Below, one piece after another: positions 1-7,997 of a stretch of 19,265 nt of DNA. Position 1 is the stretch's first letter. Each line of letters opens with the position of its first letter. The position numbers and the translations under genes are program-made. Below the pieces are notes generated by a model that was not told where the DNA came from, did no database searches, and worked only from the letters and a program-made list of their open reading frames with translations. This stretch comes from an uncultured Ruminococcus sp. (GTDB taxonomy: Bacteria > Bacillota > Clostridia > Oscillospirales > CAG-272), in the NCBI GenBank assembly GCA_902783705.1, contig CACZSA010000156.1, forward strand, positions 1-19,265. Direction: 5' to 3'.

Positions 1-2011
1 CGCCGCGCGCCTTGAATCCGCGGAAGGAGCCATCGGACCACGCGCCGGGCAGGGCCGGGAGGATGTCGATCGCGCCGTCGTGACTCTGGAGAAGCATTTC
101 CGCGATCCCCGCCGTGCCGCCGAAGTTCCCGTCGATCTGGAACGGCGGATGGTTGTCGAACATATTCGGGAGGGTGCTCTTTTGGATAAGCGCGAGGAAG
201 TTCTCATGCGCCGCTTCCCCGTCCCCGAGACGCGCGAAGAAATTGATGATCCACGCGCGGCTCCATCCGGTGTGACCGCCTCCGTGCGCAAGCCGCCGCT
301 CGATCGTTTTCCGCGCCGCGGCAAAGGTCTCGGGCGTCGAGCGGGTGATCTCGGACGCGGGATGGAGGCCGTAGAGCATGGACATGTGGCGGTGACCCGG
401 CTCGGCCTCCTCAAAGTCCTCCGACCACTCCATGATCGTGCCGTGCTTCCCGATCCGGAGGGGCGTGAGCTGACGCTCCGCCTCACGCAGCTCGCAGACA
501 AACCCGCCGTCGCAGCCGAGCGCTTCCGCCGCGTCGATGTTGAAGAGGAAGAGCTCGCGGATGATGCTCGTGTCCATCGTCGGGCCTGCGCAGATATTGA
601 TCCGCGCGCCGTCCTCCGGGCTGATGAAGGAGTTCTCCGGCGAGGACGCGGGCGCGGTGACGAGATACCCCGTGCGCGGATCCCGGACGAGATAACGGAG
701 GAAGAATTCGCTTGCCCCGCGGATCACCGGGTAGAATTCCCGGATGACCGCGTCGTCCGCGCTGTACAGCCAGCGCTCCTTGACGTGGCGCAGGCACCAG
801 GCCCCCGCTGCCGCGAACGCGCCGTACACCGGATTGCATCCGAGCGAGGTGTATCCCCACGGATTCGAGACGACGTGCGCGACCCAGCCGGGGCATCCGT
901 AGGCGATCCGCGCGGTCCGCTCCCCGGATTTCGCGATCATCTTGATGAAATCGAGGAACGGACGCACAAGCTCGGGCATGTCGGCGACCTCGGCGAACCA
1001 GTAGTTCATCTGAATGTTGATGTTGATGTGGTAATCCGCGCTCCACGGGGCGTCGTAGTCCTTACACCAGATCCCCTGCAGATTCGCCGGGAGCACGCCG
1101 CCCGAGGAGCCCGCGAGGAGATACCGCCCGAAGTTGAAATACAGCTCCGCGAGCCCGGGATCGTTCTCCGGGTCCGCGAGACGCTTGTCCGTCGGGACGT
1201 CCGCCTTTGCCCCGGAGCCCGGGAGGGAGATCTCGGCGCGTCCGAGCAGATCGGTAAAATACGCCCGCGCGTCGTCCCGGAGAGCTTCGTATCCGGCTTT
1301 CTGCGCGCAGTCAAGCGTCTCCCGGCAGACCTCGAGCGGATCGCGGTCCGTGTGGTAGGCCGCCGCGACGGTCGCCCAGACGGTGAGCGCGTCCCCGGTT
1401 TTCTCATACCGCACAACCACGGCGAATTTCATCGGCAGATATCCGACGGCAAAAATCTCGCCGTCGTCGTACACGATCGAGACGTTCTCCCGCTCATACC
1501 GGATCTGTGCCCTGTCGACTGCCCCTTCGAACCGCGCGGCGATCGTGTTGTATGCGTGCGAGACGAAATACTCCCGCTTCACGCCGCTCCACGATACCTC
1601 CGCCCGTCCCTCGTCGAGGAAGAGGGCGCGGCGGTAGTTCTCCGGAATTCCCTCGGTATCCACGCCCGGGAAGGTGACCGTCAGCTCCCCGGCGGTCTGA
1701 TACGATCCGTACGCGCCGTGGACGTCGTGATGCCCGTTCCCGCGGCAGATCATGTAGCGGTCGCACAGCCGCTGGGCCTCGGTGTACCGTCCGGCGAAGA
1801 TGAGCGCGCGCATCTCGTCGAGGTGCTCCTTCGTCTTCGGGCTGTCCGATTCCTTCCATTCCCACCCGGACCAGACGCATTCCTCGTTGAGCTGCATCCG
1901 CTCCTCCGCCGTGCCGCCGTAGAGCATCATGCCGAGCCGTCCGTTCCCGAGGGGGAGCGCTTCGTTCCAGTCGGAGGCCGGAGCGGCATACCAAAGTCTG
2001 TTTTCTTTCAT
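1..2011 (-). CDS. GH95-family alpha-L-fucosidase-type glycoside hydrolase (3' end outside window)
   Basis: The minus-strand frame is open from the ATG at 2011 to the window edge, about 670 codons. GH95 enzymes release terminal alpha-L-fucose (some act on alpha-L-galactose) by inversion. The N-terminus carries the family signature WNEALPLGNGRLGMMLYG (residues about 15-32). A NINIQMNYW stretch near residue 330 matches the paired catalytic Asn region, and IDGNFGGTAGIAEMLL with a following LPALP lies near the cut end, as in the (alpha/alpha)6-barrel C-terminal part. Roughly 70-120 residues should be missing compared with the usual 740-790. There is no signal peptide, so it is probably cytoplasmic. 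The start overlaps the stop of the upstream esterase gene in an ATGA, so translation is likely coupled, which supports this start. It is the third gene of an operon with a GH78 rhamnosidase and an esterase. Family assignment is strong; the exact sugar is inferred. Confidence 0.93.
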   Translation of the reverse strand, partial: MKENRLWYAAPASDWNEALPLGNGRLGMMLYGGTAEERMQLNEECVWSGWEWKESDSPKTKEHLDEMRALIFAGRYTEAQRLCDRYMICRGNGHHDVHGAYGSYQTAGELTVTFPGVDTEGIPENYRRALFLDEGRAEVSWSGVKREYFVSHAYNTIAARFEGAVDRAQIRYERENVSIVYDDGEIFAVGYLPMKFAVVVRYEKTGDALTVWATVAAAYHTDRDPLEVCRETLDCAQKAGYEALRDDARAYFTDLLGRAEISLPGSGAKADVPTDKRLADPENDPGLAELYFNFGRYLLAGSSGGVLPANLQGIWCKDYDAPWSADYHININIQMNYWFAEVADMPELVRPFLDFIKMIAKSGERTARIAYGCPGWVAHVVSNPWGYTSLGCNPVYGAFAAAGAWCLRHVKERWLYSADDAVIREFYPVIRGASEFFLRYLVRDPRTGYLVTAPASSPENSFISPEDGARINICAGPTMDTSIIRELFLFNIDAAEALGCDGGFVCELREAERQLTPLRIGKHGTIMEWSEDFEEAEPGHRHMSMLYGLHPASEITRSTPETFAAARKTIERRLAHGGGHTGWSRAWIINFFARLGDGEAAHENFLALIQKSTLPNMFDNHPPFQIDGNFGGTAGIAEMLLQSHDGAIDILPALPGAWSDGSFRGFKARG

Positions 2012-3045
2012 TTATTATGCGCTCCTCTCGTCAGCTCCTCAAACACGGGCCAGCCGTTCTCCGGATAAAAGCGGTGACCGCCCTCTCCGATCACGAGGCG
2101 GCAATTCTCCGGCACCCCCGCGGCGGCATAGACGGCCTTCACCGTCTCGAATCCCTCGAGCACGCCGTCGAGCGGGAAGATCGGATCCTCCCGTCCGCAG
2201 ACGATCACGACCGGGGTCGGCGCGGTCAGCATCGCGAGGTCGGGCATTTCCATATATTCGAGGATGTGCGGAATATGGTTGCAGATGCAGTGGTCCATCG
2301 CGTAGATCGATTTGCGGTAGAGATTGAACGCGCAGGACGGCATGACGCCCGCGAGCCGGTGCTCGATCGCCGCGGCGTGCCAGGTTGCCGTTCCGCCGCC
2401 GGAATTGCCCATGAGGTACACCCGTGCGGGATCGGCTGCCTCGCACAGTCCCCCCTCGATCGCGTCGAGAAGGCGGCTGATGTCGTAGATGCGCTCGCCG
2501 AGGAGGGTCCGTCCGATCAGGAGCGCCTGCGACGCCGGAAGGAGGCATCCGCCGCCGTGCTTGAGCTCGCCGAGGCCGCGCTGTTCCATGGCGACGGCGA
2601 TGTACCCGCGATCGACGGCCTGAAGGGCGAAATCCCGGCCTCCGGCGATGGTCTCCTCATCCCCGGGGAATTTCGCACGTCCGATCGAGATGTGCATCCC
2701 GGTCGAATGCCCCTGCAGGCAGATCATGACCGGGAGACGACCGCCCGAGGACAGCGGGGACGCGGCTTTCGGGATCAGCAGATGCGCCGGGACGCGGAAG
2801 CCGGGCTCGCTCTCGAACGTGAAGCGAATCTCGGTGAAGCGCGGATCGTCGTCCGAGGTGAACTCCACCGCGACGTCCGGCGGTGCGGAGGGCTTCGGCA
2901 TCCGGTCATAGCCGAGGAGGGAGCGGAAAACGCGGTCCGCGCGGGTCTTCTGCGGCCCGAGCGGCATCGCGGGATCATAGGCATAGGGCAGACGCGCGGC
3001 GAGATCGGCGTCCGCGAGGCGGGTGTGCAGATCGTAGAGCGACAT
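2008..3045 (-). CDS. alpha/beta-hydrolase, probable carbohydrate/acyl esterase
   Basis: This 345-aa protein begins MSLYDLHTRL. The start at 3045 is chosen over an ATG at 3063 because AAAGGAG lies 6 nt before it, inside the longer frame. It has an alpha/beta-hydrolase fold: an oxyanion-region LQGHSTGMH near residue 110, nucleophile elbow GNSGGG (Ser215), probable acid Asp287 in GREDPIFPLD and His324 in GEGGHRFYP. The layout resembles acetyl-xylan-esterase/dienelactone-hydrolase-like proteins (Abhydrolase_7 type), which remove acyl groups from sugars or act on small esters. There is no signal peptide or membrane segment. It sits 34 nt after the rhamnosidase gene and overlaps the GH95 gene start by 4 nt, so it likely deacylates the same oligosaccharides before glycosidase attack. 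Fold and triad are seen; substrate is inferred from context. Confidence 0.88.
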   Translation of the reverse strand: MSLYDLHTRLADADLAARLPYAYDPAMPLGPQKTRADRVFRSLLGYDRMPKPSAPPDVAVEFTSDDDPRFTEIRFTFESEPGFRVPAHLLIPKAASPLSSGGRLPVMICLQGHSTGMHISIGRAKFPGDEETIAGGRDFALQAVDRGYIAVAMEQRGLGELKHGGGCLLPASQALLIGRTLLGERIYDISRLLDAIEGGLCEAADPARVYLMGNSGGGTATWHAAAIEHRLAGVMPSCAFNLYRKSIYAMDHCICNHIPHILEYMEMPDLAMLTAPTPVVIVCGREDPIFPLDGVLEGFETVKAVYAAAGVPENCRLVIGEGGHRFYPENGWPVFEELTRGAHNK

Positions 3046-3079
3046 GGGGGACTCCTTTCTCATTCAGTCAATGAAACAG

Positions 3080-5233
3080 TCAGAGACGCGCCGCGAGGGA
3101 GACGTCGGCGTGCCGGGTGACGACCGTCTTGCCGTCGGGGAGGACGATCTCCTTCTCCGCGTCGGACGAGGAGCGGATCCTGAGGGTGAAGAGGCCGTCC
3201 GCGCACTTCCATTCGACCTTCACCGGACCCGCGCCCGTGAAGACCGTGCCGGAAGCGTGATCCCGTCCGTCGATCCGCGGCGCGATCCGGAGCTTTTTCT
3301 CCGACGCGGAGATCGTCCGGACGCCGAGGACCACCGCCGCGAACTCGTAAATCGCGATGGCGCCCCACGCGTGACAGTCGCTGCGCGGCGCGTCCGGCGT
3401 TTCGGGGATCGTCGTGCAGTTCAGGGCGGGCAGCGCGCGGAGACGGTCGATCATCGTCTCGCACTCGGCGTAAAGCCCGACCTGCTCCAGCGCGCGGAAC
3501 CAGAAATAGGCGTACGCGAAGGTGCACCTCGTCGCGAGCGGGACGGCGTTCTCCATGATCCGGCGCGCGCGGGCTTCACCGGCGATTCCGGAGAGCGTGC
3601 ACCAGACCTGCATGTGCTGGCTGAAATAGGCATGATTCGTTTCGTCGGCATAAAGGCCGCGGTCCTCGTCCCAGCAGAGGCGTTCGATGGCTTCGGCGCA
3701 GCGGTCCGCACGGGTGCGGTATTCTTCTCCGGTCGACGCGCGTCCGCAGAGATCCGCGAGATCCGCCGCCGCGTGCAGGAAATAGACGTACATCGCCGAC
3801 GCGACGGCCATGTGGCAGTCCTCTCCGACCGACGGGACGCCAGCTTCCCACGTCGTCGCCCAGTCGATGAAGTCCCAGTACATCGAGCGGCGGATCAGCC
3901 CGGTCCCGTCGACGCATCCGCCGAACCATTCGAGCACGCCGTCGATCGCGCGGAGATTCTCGCGCACGAGGGAGAGATCCCCGAACCGGCGCCAGTGCTC
4001 CGCGACCATGAAAATATAATAGAAGGAGAACGACGGGATGAACTGCGCCTGCACCGTCGGATAGCGGCTGGAGAGCAGACCGTCGGCGCGCTGGCTGAGC
4101 CGGAAGTCCCGGATCGCCTTGCGCGCGAGCAGATCGTCGTCCGTGAGCTGGTAATTGAAGAGCATCTGGAGGGAGGTGTCCATCGCGTACTGGAGCTGTT
4201 CGTAGTACGGGCAGTCCTCGTAGCTCTCCTGCATGCACCGCATGAGCGTCGCGACGGAGATCTTCCAGAGGCGGTTGTCATCCTCGCTTCCGAAATCGCA
4301 TCCCTCGGGAACCGTCAGCGGGTAGCCGATCTCGGTAAAGTCAAGCGATACGAGGCGCGCGTCCCCTTCGCATTCGATCCGCATGATCCGCGCGCACCGG
4401 GGCCAGAACGGCTCGAAGGCAATGCGCCCGTCGACCTCCACGGTGTCGTACACGCCGCGGAAGGGCAGCGAACGGTCGAGGCGGTCCTTTTTCTCGTGAC
4501 CGCTTCCGAAGGATTCGGCGTACGTCACCTTCGCCCTGCCCTGCCCCTCGAACACGAAGCGCGGAAAACCGAAGGTCAGCTCGCCGGCGATATAGTACCC
4601 GTCCCCGGTGTCCGCGAAGGTCACTTCCTTCTGATAGAGCATCGGGATGGGACGCGGGAGGACGAACATCGGATTGACAATGCCCCACGGATAGGGCTTC
4701 TCGCGGAGGGAATCGACCCGGGAGACGACCTTGGCCGCCGTCCATTCGGGCTCGCCCCCGTGCGCTTCCTCCTCGAACATCGCTCCGGCGGCATCCCAGC
4801 TGTGCAGGGTGACCTTCGTTGAGGGAGAGGGCGCGCATGTCCAGCTCTCGTCGGTGCGGATGAGGGTGTCTCCGCAGTCCAGCTCAACGGCGAGGAGCAT
4901 ATTCCCGCTCCGGCGCACGCCGAACACGACGGACGGCTTTGTCATATCGCTGTTGTCCGCGAGCGCGAGGACCTCGCAGTACAGCTCGTTCTTCCCGGCA
5001 CAGAGATACGGCGCGAGGTCGAGCGAGTCGTAATACTTCTCCTCCCCGGACGGACGGCAGGGACCGAAGGCGGCGCGCTGCCCGTTGACAAAGAGCTTGT
5101 ACCGCGCCTCGGCGGAGATGTTCAGGGGCGCATGCTCCGGCTTTGCGGAAAGGGTGAAGGACTTCTTGAAGAGCCAGATCCGGTTTTCGGAATATCCGGC
5201 GGCGGGATGGGTAATCCAGACGGATTCGAACAT
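3080..5233 (-). CDS. GH78-family alpha-L-rhamnosidase
   Basis: The 717-aa protein starts at the ATG at 5233, with AAAGGAG about 8 nt upstream. GH78 enzymes remove terminal alpha-L-rhamnose by inversion. The N-terminal about 310 residues are beta-sandwich modules (for example KLFVNGQRAAFGPCRP, residues 46-61). The (alpha/alpha)6 domain carries ESYEDCPYYEQLQYAMDT (residues 336-352), equivalent to the family's DCPxRDER motif, with Glu345 the probable general acid. Near the end TTIPETPDAP and SDCHAWGA (residues 607-626) match the region of the catalytic base, probably Glu611. A beta-rich C-terminal domain follows. No signal peptide is present, so the substrate is probably imported oligosaccharide. 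It is the first gene of the operon, with its own promoter at 5279-5307. The family's usual RDE is YYE here, so a divergent subgroup is likely. Family assignment is confident; specificity is inferred. Confidence 0.9.
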   Translation of the reverse strand: MFESVWITHPAAGYSENRIWLFKKSFTLSAKPEHAPLNISAEARYKLFVNGQRAAFGPCRPSGEEKYYDSLDLAPYLCAGKNELYCEVLALADNSDMTKPSVVFGVRRSGNMLLAVELDCGDTLIRTDESWTCAPSPSTKVTLHSWDAAGAMFEEEAHGGEPEWTAAKVVSRVDSLREKPYPWGIVNPMFVLPRPIPMLYQKEVTFADTGDGYYIAGELTFGFPRFVFEGQGRAKVTYAESFGSGHEKKDRLDRSLPFRGVYDTVEVDGRIAFEPFWPRCARIMRIECEGDARLVSLDFTEIGYPLTVPEGCDFGSEDDNRLWKISVATLMRCMQESYEDCPYYEQLQYAMDTSLQMLFNYQLTDDDLLARKAIRDFRLSQRADGLLSSRYPTVQAQFIPSFSFYYIFMVAEHWRRFGDLSLVRENLRAIDGVLEWFGGCVDGTGLIRRSMYWDFIDWATTWEAGVPSVGEDCHMAVASAMYVYFLHAAADLADLCGRASTGEEYRTRADRCAEAIERLCWDEDRGLYADETNHAYFSQHMQVWCTLSGIAGEARARRIMENAVPLATRCTFAYAYFWFRALEQVGLYAECETMIDRLRALPALNCTTIPETPDAPRSDCHAWGAIAIYEFAAVVLGVRTISASEKKLRIAPRIDGRDHASGTVFTGAGPVKVEWKCADGLFTLRIRSSSDAEKEIVLPDGKTVVTRHADVSLAARL

Positions 5234-5278
5234 GGTGTGTCTCCTTTTCGTTTTATTCCGGCGGGTTTCTTTACCGAT

Positions 5279-5307
5279 ATTATAAATCCAAGCGCGGGAG
5301 ATGTCAA
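5279..5307 (-). promoter_or_regulatory. Sigma-A promoter for the GH78-esterase-GH95 operon
   Basis: On the minus strand TTGACA (5307-5302), a 17-bp spacer, then TATAAT (5284-5279). Both boxes are perfect consensus. It lies about 45 bp upstream of the GH78 start codon and is back to back with the promoter at 5395-5423. The 87 bp between the two -35 boxes contain an imperfect inverted repeat (GGCGG at 5372-5376, CCGCC at 5387-5391) that could be a regulator site; I do not recognise a known operator such as cre. Confidence 0.85.
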
Positions 5308-5394
5308 TGCGGAGAGGGGAGAATTCCGTGAAAATCGCGGCTCCGTCTCTTTTTTAATCCGTTTCCCACACGGCGGAGAATGCATGCCGCCCGA

Positions 5395-5423
5395 TTGACA
5401 CCCGACCGCTTTTCTGCTATAAT
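5395..5423 (+). promoter_or_regulatory. Sigma-A promoter for the GH43-MBL hydrolase operon
   Basis: TTGACA (5395-5400), a 17-bp spacer ending in TGC (extended -10), then TATAAT (5418-5423). Both boxes are consensus, about 50 bp before the GH43 start codon. It diverges from the GH78 promoter, so one regulator bound between them could control both glycosidase operons. Confidence 0.87.
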
Positions 5424-5474
5424 GAAGAAAAGCCGCGAATACGGCGCAATTCGTGAAAAGAGAGGCCAAGCGAC

Positions 5475-6458
5475 ATGAAAACCTTCCGAAATCCCGTCTC
5501 CCCCTTCGACGCGCCCGATCCCTTCATGACCTTTGATCCCGTCACCGGGTACTACTATTCCCTCTTCACCCGCGGACGGGTCCTCGAGCTCTTCCGCAGC
5601 CGCCATGCCGCCGAGATCTGCACCGCCGGCGATTCCCGCGTGATCTACGAGGCGAACGGCGAGCGCGACGGCATCTGGGGCGATATCTGGGCCCCGGAGA
5701 TGCACCGCGGCTCGAACGGCAGATGGTACATCTATACCTCCGGGCGGATGCAGAAGGCCCCCGGCGAGAAGCGGCTCTTCATCATGGAGGCCGACGGAGA
5801 CGATCCCTTCGGCACGTGGCACTTCAAATGCAAGCCGACGCCCGATATCTTCTCGATCGACCCGACCGTCTACACGGCGAAGAATGGTCAGCAGTACCTC
5901 TGCTGCTCGCGCGTCGACCGCGGTCAGGTGCTCGACATCGCCGCGCTCGAGAATCCGTGGACCTTCGGAAAGCAGCGCGCGATGATCGCCCGGGCGAAGT
6001 ATGACTGGGAAATGGTCCCTCCCTATGACGGGGACAGCACGATCAACGAGGGCGCGTTCTTCGTCGAGGAGGGCGAGCGGCTCTTCATCATCTACTCCGG
6101 CAACGGCTGCTGGTCGGATCACTACGTCCTCGGCGTCCTCGAATACACGGGCGGCGACCGGGAGGATCCCGCAAAGATGTGCGATCCCGCGAACTGGATC
6201 AAGCACGAGGTACCCCTCTTCGAGATGGCAAACGGCGTCTACGGCCCCGGCCACGCCTCGTTCTTCCGCTCCCCGGACGGGAAAGAGCTCTGGTGCGCAT
6301 ACCACGGCATGAAGGAGCACAACGAGACCGTCACCTACGCGCCGCGGTATTTCAACATCCAGAAGGTCGAATTTGATGCGGACGGCTACCCCGTCATGGG
6401 CGAGCCCGTCGGATACGAAACGGATCTTGTCCCGCCCTCCGGCGAGGCGTGGGACTGA
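5475..6458 (+). CDS. GH43-family glycoside hydrolase (probable alpha-L-arabinofuranosidase or related)
   Basis: This 327-aa protein covers a single five-bladed beta-propeller domain, the usual length for a one-domain GH43 enzyme. Expected catalytic positions are visible: Asp15 in DAPDPFM (base), Asp129 in SIDPTVY (pKa modulator) and Glu192 in INEGAFFV (acid). WAPEMH (residues 72-77) and the GPGHASFFRSPDGKELW stretch near the C-terminus are also family hallmarks. GH43 members mostly cleave alpha-L-arabinofuranosides or beta-xylosides by inversion; the subfamily cannot be fixed by eye. No signal peptide, so it likely acts in the cytoplasm. The start is supported by GAAAAGAGAGG upstream and the strong promoter at 5395-5423. 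It is followed after 15 nt by the MBL-fold gene in the same operon. The family is confident and the substrate is inferred from neighbouring rhamnosidase, GH127 and GH36 genes. Confidence 0.9.
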   Translation: MKTFRNPVSPFDAPDPFMTFDPVTGYYYSLFTRGRVLELFRSRHAAEICTAGDSRVIYEANGERDGIWGDIWAPEMHRGSNGRWYIYTSGRMQKAPGEKRLFIMEADGDDPFGTWHFKCKPTPDIFSIDPTVYTAKNGQQYLCCSRVDRGQVLDIAALENPWTFGKQRAMIARAKYDWEMVPPYDGDSTINEGAFFVEEGERLFIIYSGNGCWSDHYVLGVLEYTGGDREDPAKMCDPANWIKHEVPLFEMANGVYGPGHASFFRSPDGKELWCAYHGMKEHNETVTYAPRYFNIQKVEFDADGYPVMGEPVGYETDLVPPSGEAWD

Positions 6459-6473
6459 CGAAAGGAGCATGCC

Positions 6474-7120
6474 ATGAAGGAAAACCTCCTCTCCCTCGCG
6501 GACCGGATCACGGTCAACACACAGAGCAGCATCCGCATCGGGGACGGCGGAAAACGCTGTATTTCGATCCCATTGAGATCCCCGGCGAGCCGCACGACGC
6601 GGACGTGATCTTTGTGACGCATTCGCACGGCGACCACTTCTCCCCGGCGGACATCGCGAAGATCGCAAAGTCCGGGACCGTCCTCGTCTGCCCGGAGACC
6701 ATGGCGGAGCGCGCCGGAGAATGCGGACTGCCGCTCTGCACGGTCGAGCCGGAGAAATCGTATGAAGCGGGCGGGATCACGTTTGAAACCGTCCCGGCGT
6801 ACAATCCGGCGAAGCGCTTTCACCCGCGCGCGAACCGCTGGGTCGGGTATATCGCCGAGGTGTCGGGTCAGCGCGTGTACGTCGCGGGCGACACCGACGC
6901 CACGGACGAGGCCGCCGCGGTAAAGTGCGATCTCGCGCTCATCCCGATCGGCGGGACCTACACGATGACGCCGCCCGAGGCCGCGGGGCTCATCAACCGC
7001 ATGAAGCCCGACGCGGTCATCCCGACGCATTACGGCACCGGCGTCGGCTCACCCGCAGACGGCAAGACCTTCGCTGCCGGGGTTTCGGACGGGATCGACG
7101 TGATCTTCAGGCTCGGCTGA
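6474..7120 (+). pseudogene. MBL-fold metal-dependent hydrolase, disrupted by an apparent one-base deletion
   Basis: The natural start is the ATG at 6474, with AAAGGAG 6 nt upstream. It encodes MKENLLSLADRITVNTQSSI and so on, the usual N-terminus of small metallo-beta-lactamase-fold hydrolases, but that frame stops at 6606-6608 after 44 codons. The rest of the protein continues in the -1 frame from about 6551: TLYFDP, then THSHGDHFS (metal ligands H50, H52, D54, H55 in the restored numbering), AGDTDAT and PTHYGTG, ending at 7120. Adding one A to the AAAA run at 6551-6554 restores a seamless 215-aa protein, and 647 nt is one short of a multiple of three. All metal ligands are intact. Either a real recent frameshift, an assembly error or, less likely, frameshifting. 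Such proteins resemble UPF0173/UlaG-like hydrolases, with unknown substrate here. Last gene of the GH43 operon. Confidence 0.85.
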
Positions 7121-7135
7121 GAATCCAAATGAAAA

Positions 7136-7189
7136 AGCGCGTGTTTCCCGGAATATTCCATCCGGGGAATACGCGCTGATTTTTATTTT
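7136..7189. terminator. Bidirectional intrinsic terminator between convergent genes
   Basis: A 16-bp stem (7136-7151 with 7162-7177, two G-U pairs) has a 10-nt loop and is followed on the plus strand by GATTTTTATTTTT. On the minus strand it is followed by TTTTT at 7135-7131. It separates the GH43/MBL operon from the convergent esterase gene, whose stop codon lies in the T-rich tail at 7183-7185. Confidence 0.88.
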
Positions 7190-7995
7190 TCGAGGAACTC
7201 CCGCACATGCGCGAGGAATGCCTCCGACGCCCTCCGGCTGATCTCCCATTCGGGATGGAGCATATCGAAGGCGTGCGTGTCCGTCTTCCAGACGTCGCAG
7301 GCCACGGGGATCCCGGCGTTTCTCAGATTCCCGACGAAGGCGAGCGTCTCCGCGTAAAACGGCTCCCCGTCCCCGACGAAGGTCACGGCGGGCGGAAGGC
7401 CTCCCCAGTCCGTCTGACGCGCCGCCGCGGCGTAGGGGGAGACGTTTTTTTTCGCATCGCCGCGCAGGTAGGTCCGCCAGCCGAAGTGATTCCGCCGCGT
7501 ATTCCACACCCTGCCGTGATTGTCGCGGGACGATTCGGTGTCCCGGTTGTCGAGCATCGGGTAGAGGGGCATCTGGAGCCGGATCTTCACCTCCCCGCGG
7601 TCACGGGCGAGCATGCAGAGGGACGCGCAGAGACCGCCTCCCGCACTTTCGCCGCCGACGAGCAGGCAGTCCGGGTCCGCGCCGAGCTCCGCCGCATGGT
7701 CTCGTATCCAGAGAAGCGCGGCATAGCAATCGTCGAGCGCGGCGGGATAGGGCGCGGCGAGGGACAGACGGTAGCCCGGCGAGACGACGGTCATCCCGAG
7801 TTCTCTCACGAGATCCGCCGCCCTCGACATCCGCACCATCTCTTTCATCCCGGTGAAATACCCGCCGCCGTGGATCCAGAGGACCGCAGGGGCACGCTGT
7901 TTTCCGGGCGTCTCCGGCGAGAGGATGAGGAGCGGCACCCGTCCGGCCCTCGCTCGTGTCTCGCGGATACCGGGCCTTGGTTTGAGTGAGAACAT
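7183..7995 (-). CDS. Alpha/beta-hydrolase of the hormone-sensitive-lipase type (esterase)
   Basis: This 270-aa protein starts MFSLKPRPGI. Two adjacent ATGs are possible (7998 and 7995). The second is 5 nt from AAAGGA and preferred; the first forms TAATG with the upstream ATPase stop. It shows the HSL signature: oxyanion motif HGGGYFTG (residues 42-49), nucleophile elbow GGESAGGG with Ser117, and His241 in KTDTHAFDML. The acid position, normally Asp in GxxDPLxDE, reads GDGEPFYAE, so Glu211 may replace Asp (Asp209 is an alternative). There is no signal peptide, so it is likely cytoplasmic. These enzymes hydrolyse short-chain acyl esters. Its place as last gene of an ABC import operon is unusual and suggests that it processes the imported compound, but that is inference. 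Confidence 0.88.
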   Translation of the reverse strand: MFSLKPRPGIRETRARAGRVPLLILSPETPGKQRAPAVLWIHGGGYFTGMKEMVRMSRAADLVRELGMTVVSPGYRLSLAAPYPAALDDCYAALLWIRDHAAELGADPDCLLVGGESAGGGLCASLCMLARDRGEVKIRLQMPLYPMLDNRDTESSRDNHGRVWNTRRNHFGWRTYLRGDAKKNVSPYAAAARQTDWGGLPPAVTFVGDGEPFYAETLAFVGNLRNAGIPVACDVWKTDTHAFDMLHPEWEISRRASEAFLAHVREFLEK

Positions 7996-7997
7996 CA

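Noticed and set aside
80..2068. A 662-codon plus-strand open frame over the GH95 gene
   Set aside because: The opposite strand encodes an uninterrupted GH95 protein with signature motifs; this frame has only biased composition and no domain.
3044..4822. A 592-codon plus-strand open frame over the GH78 gene
   Set aside because: It is antisense to a well-supported GH78 gene and shows no motif or ribosome binding site logic; it is explained by codon bias.
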